A DNA stretch of 64,000 bases. It comes from Stictocephala bisonia. Its lineage: Eukaryota; Arthropoda; Insecta; Hemiptera; Membracidae. The stretch is taken from assembly GCA_035578905.1 (NCBI GenBank), contig JAQJVL010000327.1:629001-693000 (forward strand), read 5' to 3'. A program made the position numbers and the translations under genes. Below, one piece after another: positions 59,737 to 64,000 of this stretch (within the stretch, counting starts at the first letter, position 1; each line of letters begins with the position of its first letter). The notes beneath the pieces were generated by a model. The model was not told the DNA's origin and searched no databases. It worked only from the letters and a program-made list of their open reading frames with translations.

Positions 59737-59742
59737 ATAACC
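59737..59742 (+). repeat. target-site duplication, right copy
   Basis: ATAACC directly after the element terminus. Confidence 0.95.
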
Positions 59743-60028
59743 CATCCAAACATCCATAGACGTACGGTGGTGGTGACCCACCCAACCATACATATACAGA
59801 TGGTGGTGATGACCCACCCAAAACATACATACACATATGGTTCCCACTCAACCACCCATACACGTACGGTGGTGATGTCCCACCCAACAATTCATACACG
59901 CATAGTGGTGATGACCCACCCACCCATTTATACAAGCACAATGGTGATGACCACCCAAACTTCCAAACACGTATGGTGGTGATGACCCAACCAACAATCC
60001 ATACACGCATGGTGGTGATGACCCTTCC
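59743..60028 (+). repeat. 36-bp minisatellite, array C right half
   Basis: About eight copies of the same unit and orientation as 45283-45766 (GTACGGTGGTGATGACCCAC and variants). Removing the Polinton and one duplication joins the halves in register. Confidence 0.95.
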
Positions 60029-60900
60029 ACCCTTTTGTAGAGTACAATGGAAAATATTGAAATAATATTTTTCGCTGAAAGCTGAAATAGATTTTAAAAT
60101 ATAAAGTTAATTTTAACGTGTTGAAATTACCTTACGAGTACCAGCTCTGTGAAATGCAGTGACATATATTCTGACAGGAAATATACTCCAGTGACAGGCT
60201 AAATGTGGTTGAGTTTATGACACACTACATGTTACACTTGTGTCATCAGCAGATCTCACACTTCACTAACATGTCAAGTGTGATATACTTAATTGTGCAT
60301 TCACAAGAACGTTTATCGGACGAGTAAAAGTTTACAATTGTTGCGTGTTTATTAAACAAGCTGTTTCTTTTTATAATTATTAATTTAAATTATTGCATAT
60401 GATGTTAAACGTTAAGAAACTTAAACCAAACTAAATAGTTATTGTTAACCATATTATTAACATATGTAACTGGTTTAGTTTAAGCTCCTTCATTTATTTT
60501 AGAGAATTATTTGTGTTAAAGTTATCATTTTGTTAGTGTTATCCTTAAGGTTCAAGTAGTTACCATACAATTTGTATTTGTATTGTGGATTGCTTAATAA
60601 GTTAAACATAAAAACATATATTTCGAAAATAAGTGTAAACTAATACATTTCATTCAACGGCAAACGGTAAGGTTATTAAAGTGTTATTTGAATCATAAAC
60701 ATTCACGAGGTTGTGTTGATTTTTTAAAATTATGATATCAATGATACTTATTTATACGCAATCGATTCAAGTAAAATTTATGGTTTGATTTGAAACTACA
60801 TCATTAGTAAGGCCAATAAGAAAACACCAGTTAATGTTTTTATTCGATAACGTTTGCACGGTACACAATCAGAGTCTATTGTATCATGAGCTGAGCTATG
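60029..60900. other. AT-rich non-coding DNA
   Basis: Nothing recognisable. Confidence 0.5.
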
Positions 60901-60904
60901 ACTT

Positions 60905-62060
60905 TAGCTCATTAAAGCCACTTACTCTGCCAAACGGCTCATTTACTGGCCACTTCACCAGTCCACTGGTACAGAGCCTACTATTACTCCATGTGACATA
61001 ATACAATCATGCCTTTAGCCTAAAATAGCCACTTTACTCTGCCCAGTGGCTATTTAACTGGCCACTTTACCTGTCCAGTGGCACAACAATGTGCTTACTG
61101 CCATACAATGTGTCTTTAGCCAATCATGGCTTTAGCACAAAAAGCTATACTCTGTATTTATTTAGCTGGCCACTCGACCTGTCCACTAGCACTACCTATC
61201 AGAGCCTACTGACTCTTCATGTGTCATTAGCGAAGCATTTATTCAGCTTAATAAAGCCCCTCTACTGTGCCCTATGGTTATTTAACTGACCACGCTTTCT
61301 GTCCAGTGGCACTATCCATCAGAGCTTACTGCCTCTTCGTGTATTGTGCTCAGCTCAATAAAGACACTGTACTATACCCTGTAGTTATTTAACTGACCAC
61401 TCTTTCTGTCCAGTGGCACTATCCATCAGAGCTTACTGCCTCTTCGTGTATTGTGCTCAGCTCAATAAAGACACTGTACTTTAACTGACCACTCTTTCTG
61501 TCCAGTGGCACTATCCATCAGAGCTTACTGCCTCTTCATGTATTGTGCTCAGCTCAATAAAGACACTGAACTATACCCTGTAGTTATTTAACTGACCACT
61601 CTTTCTGTCAAGTGGCACTATCCATCAGAGCTTACTGCCTCTTCGTGTATTGTACTCAGCTCAATAAAACCACTTTACTATACCCTGTAGTTATTTAACT
61701 GAACCACTCTTTCTGTCCAGTGGCACTATCGAGCAGTGTCTAGTTCCTCTCCGTTTGTCATTAGTCAATCATGCCTTTTAGCTTATTAAAACGGCTTTAC
61801 TACCTTCGTTGGCTCATTTACTGGCCGTTTTACTTGTCTAGACGTAGTACTTATCAGAGCTTACTGCATCGCCATGTATAATGACCCAAGCTACGCCTTT
61901 TATCTATATAATTCTACCTTACAGATGCCAGATGATTTAGCCACTCGCCCCTTACTAGTCCACTTATTATGCATCAGATCCTACAAACACTACGAGAGCC
62001 TAATCACACCTTGAGCTCACCAAAGCCGCTTTACTCTGCCCAATGATGAATTAACTTTAC
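60905..62060 (+). repeat. ~107-bp tandem satellite
   Basis: About ten or eleven copies of a unit containing AGCTCAATAAAGACACTG, TTATTTAACTGACCACTC and CAGTGGCACTATCCATCAGA. Central copies (about 61.25-61.72 kb) are nearly identical with 107-108-bp spacing, one copy lacking 16 bp; outer copies are diverged. Confidence 0.9.
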
Positions 62061-64000
62061 CAATCCATCGATATTATCTATCATGGCCAACTCATTGCCA
62101 AATGGACCATTTAATTGAATGTTACTAACATTACAATTTGAACCATATAGGCTTATCAATAACTTATGCTGTTCCGATTCCATTTATAACTTAATAAATA
62201 ACATATTTAATTTTTCCGCTCAAAGTGAATATATTACATTGTACATTCAATCTATTAATGTATGTTTCTTATCTTTAAATAGTTATAAATAACTAACCCA
62301 ATCCGCTGGAAGTTTTGTTTTAGTATTTTTTCATCGTATTTTTACTATAAATTTTTTTTACGAGCTAATTCGGTTTAAAGTATTATGTCTTACTTGAAAG
62401 AAATTTAAAAGTCTTTCCGAATATAATATTTTTATCACACTTTCAATAATTTTTCTGTGGACATTTTGGTTCTTACGTTTATTATTCACTGCAACACTTT
62501 AGTATCCGATGAAAGAATATATAGTGGAAAGTTTTTATTTTAATACCCACTAATTAAAATAATTATTAATTATTACTTAGGCATTATACTTGTTAAAGCT
62601 TAATTTAACTACACTTTTTAAAAAATTCAAATTTCTTAGTTGCCTTCACCGGATATTTCCAGGATTATCAGAAGCTAACGGTATCAAGCAACATCGATTA
62701 AGGCTGAACCTGCAGGCCTTTGTGGACTGGTGATTGAGGTTGTTTTAATTATATAAAAAAAAAAAAAAACTGCATTTGTAGGATTAAAAACAAATCGGCC
62801 TTACTTAGTTCCTTAATAATGAGGTAAATTAACATTAAATTAGCGATGTTTATTCGTATAATATCATTTAAATAATATAATAAATATAACAATTGAACGT
62901 TCAAGACCTTAAAGGGTCGTACTAATCGAGCAGTATCATCCATATATTTCTACGATTTATCGAACTATATGTTATTTATATTAATTTCCCTCCCATTACC
63001 ATAAAATTGGTTATTTTCTAACCTATGTTTCTTTATAGTTTCCATCCTGACATGATACAAAGACAAGGTAATGGGTTCAGTGAAGTGACAAAAATATAAT
63101 CGGCTCACCCCTGACGTGTTTTCCTCATCAACACAAAGGAGTCAGTGTGAGGGATGACGTGTGGCTTAGCCGAGATAAAGAGAATAATGTCGAGCTTTGA
63201 ACACAGACGGGGTGGAAAATACCACGTCTGTGTTTCAGTAGAGATGATACTAATTGGAAGGCATTAAGGCAACTACTGTAAGGGACGACATTTATTTGAA
63301 GTGCATTAAAATTATAAGTGGACTTTTAATGAGGTAAAAAATAATAAATAAATACATAATAACGATACTACTATTTAAATAAATTATACATTATATTAGT
63401 AAAAATTATAATTATGGCTAAAGAAAACAAACAATAAAAAATATAATTATTGCATTTTAATTTAAGTTTGGTAAATCTAATTCCTGTAATAAATCAAAAC
63501 TACTTATCAGATGTATTCAAAAAAGTAAATATGAAGTTTAAAGTCAAGGATGTAAATATCAGAAAATAGACTGTTCTAATGCTGATATCTTTTAACTCTG
63601 GGCACAACAAATCACAGTTTATTCGAATTTCTTCCCAGTGAAAAAACGTCAATATTGATTTAAGTATAAATATAATACTTCACCAAGTTTTTAGTACACA
63701 ATAAATAATTGATTAATTTCCTCTATAGTAAACAATACGTGCAACAAACAAAAAACTGTAAAATTAAATGATCACTATTTCAAGTAGACTGGCCAGTTTA
63801 AAATATACATATTATTACATATAAAAATATACTAAACATCTAGAGTCTAACAACAAATAAATCATTGATGATTACCTGTAGTGAAGCTTTAAACATTTAA
63901 TGTCGTATATTATTGAAAACAAACTAAATAATTAATTAGTATGGCTTGTTTGAAATGTTAATTATTTTTTAATACTTAGATATTAATAAAGTAATGAAAA
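62061..64000. other. AT-rich non-coding DNA
   Basis: No gene or repeat recognised. A GC-richer patch at 63060-63280 contains an inverted pair around AACACAGACGGGGTGG and CCACGTCTGTGTTTC. Confidence 0.5.

Noticed and set aside
45283..60028. CRISPR array interpretation of the regularly repeated units
   Set aside because: The units are contiguous 36-bp tandem repeats without unique spacers, in animal DNA.

Overview
The window is AT-rich, intron- and repeat-rich animal DNA, most likely from an insect. Supporting this are a spondin-family host gene with correctly phased introns, scattered CCTAA-type motifs, arthropod-style TCAGT initiators, and the kinds of mobile elements present (Penelope-like, Tc1/mariner-like and PIF/Harbinger-like MITEs, a Ty3/gypsy retrotransposon, a Polinton). 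The exact order cannot be fixed from sequence alone. Three stretches (about 19.97-22.13, 27.0-30.67 and 43.02-44.09 kb) have inflated homopolymers and look like unpolished long-read sequence; nothing inside them should be trusted.

Left part (1-14 kb): the 3' half of a minus-strand spondin gene. Four exons (14026-13847, 12263-12079, 3875-3730, 2342-2128) join in perfect phase and encode the end of a Spondin_N domain, a charged linker and one C-terminal thrombospondin type-1 repeat, the layout of mindin/M-spondin. The introns and 3' flank hold a Penelope-like fragment with inverted arms, a 36-bp minisatellite, a possible LTR remnant and a 429-bp mariner-type MITE. At 14.7-25.5 kb a MITE with TAA target duplication is split by a 9.7-kb Ty3/gypsy retrotransposon (LTRs about 2 kb and about 1% diverged, GTAC duplication) whose gag carries nonsense codons. 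A 1-kb palindromic foldback element follows.

Middle (27-45 kb): mostly non-coding AT-rich DNA, with a LINE tail, a pair of dispersed 300-bp repeats, simple repeats and two minisatellites.

The main find is a complete Polinton/Maverick (adintovirus-like) element at 45773-59736 (13,964 bp). It has 0.7-kb terminal inverted repeats starting AG, a perfect 6-bp target duplication ATAACC, and it is inserted into a 36-bp minisatellite that continues in register on both sides. All genes are on the plus strand: protein-primed DNA polymerase B (broken), retrovirus-type integrase with chromodomain (one catalytic Asp apparently lost), A32-like packaging ATPase, a DUF8207-like protein (frameshifted), a five-repeat fibre-like protein, a fusion of parvovirus-type phospholipase A2 with an adenain-like cysteine protease (frameshifted, catalytic His replaced), a penton-like minor capsid protein, an unrecognised 45-codon ORF, the double-jelly-roll major capsid protein (frameshifted) and an unidentified gene with two internal stops. 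Protease, minor capsid, small ORF and major capsid overlap successively by 14, 17 and 14 nt. Most genes are preceded by a TATA-like motif. The terminal repeats carry a cluster of CCAAT, CACGTG, YY1-like and E2F-like motifs. The copy is a recently decayed provirus: replication and integration genes are dead while most capsid-module reading frames remain long.

Right flank (60-64 kb): the continuing minisatellite, then a roughly 107-bp tandem satellite (60.9-62.06 kb) and featureless AT-rich DNA.
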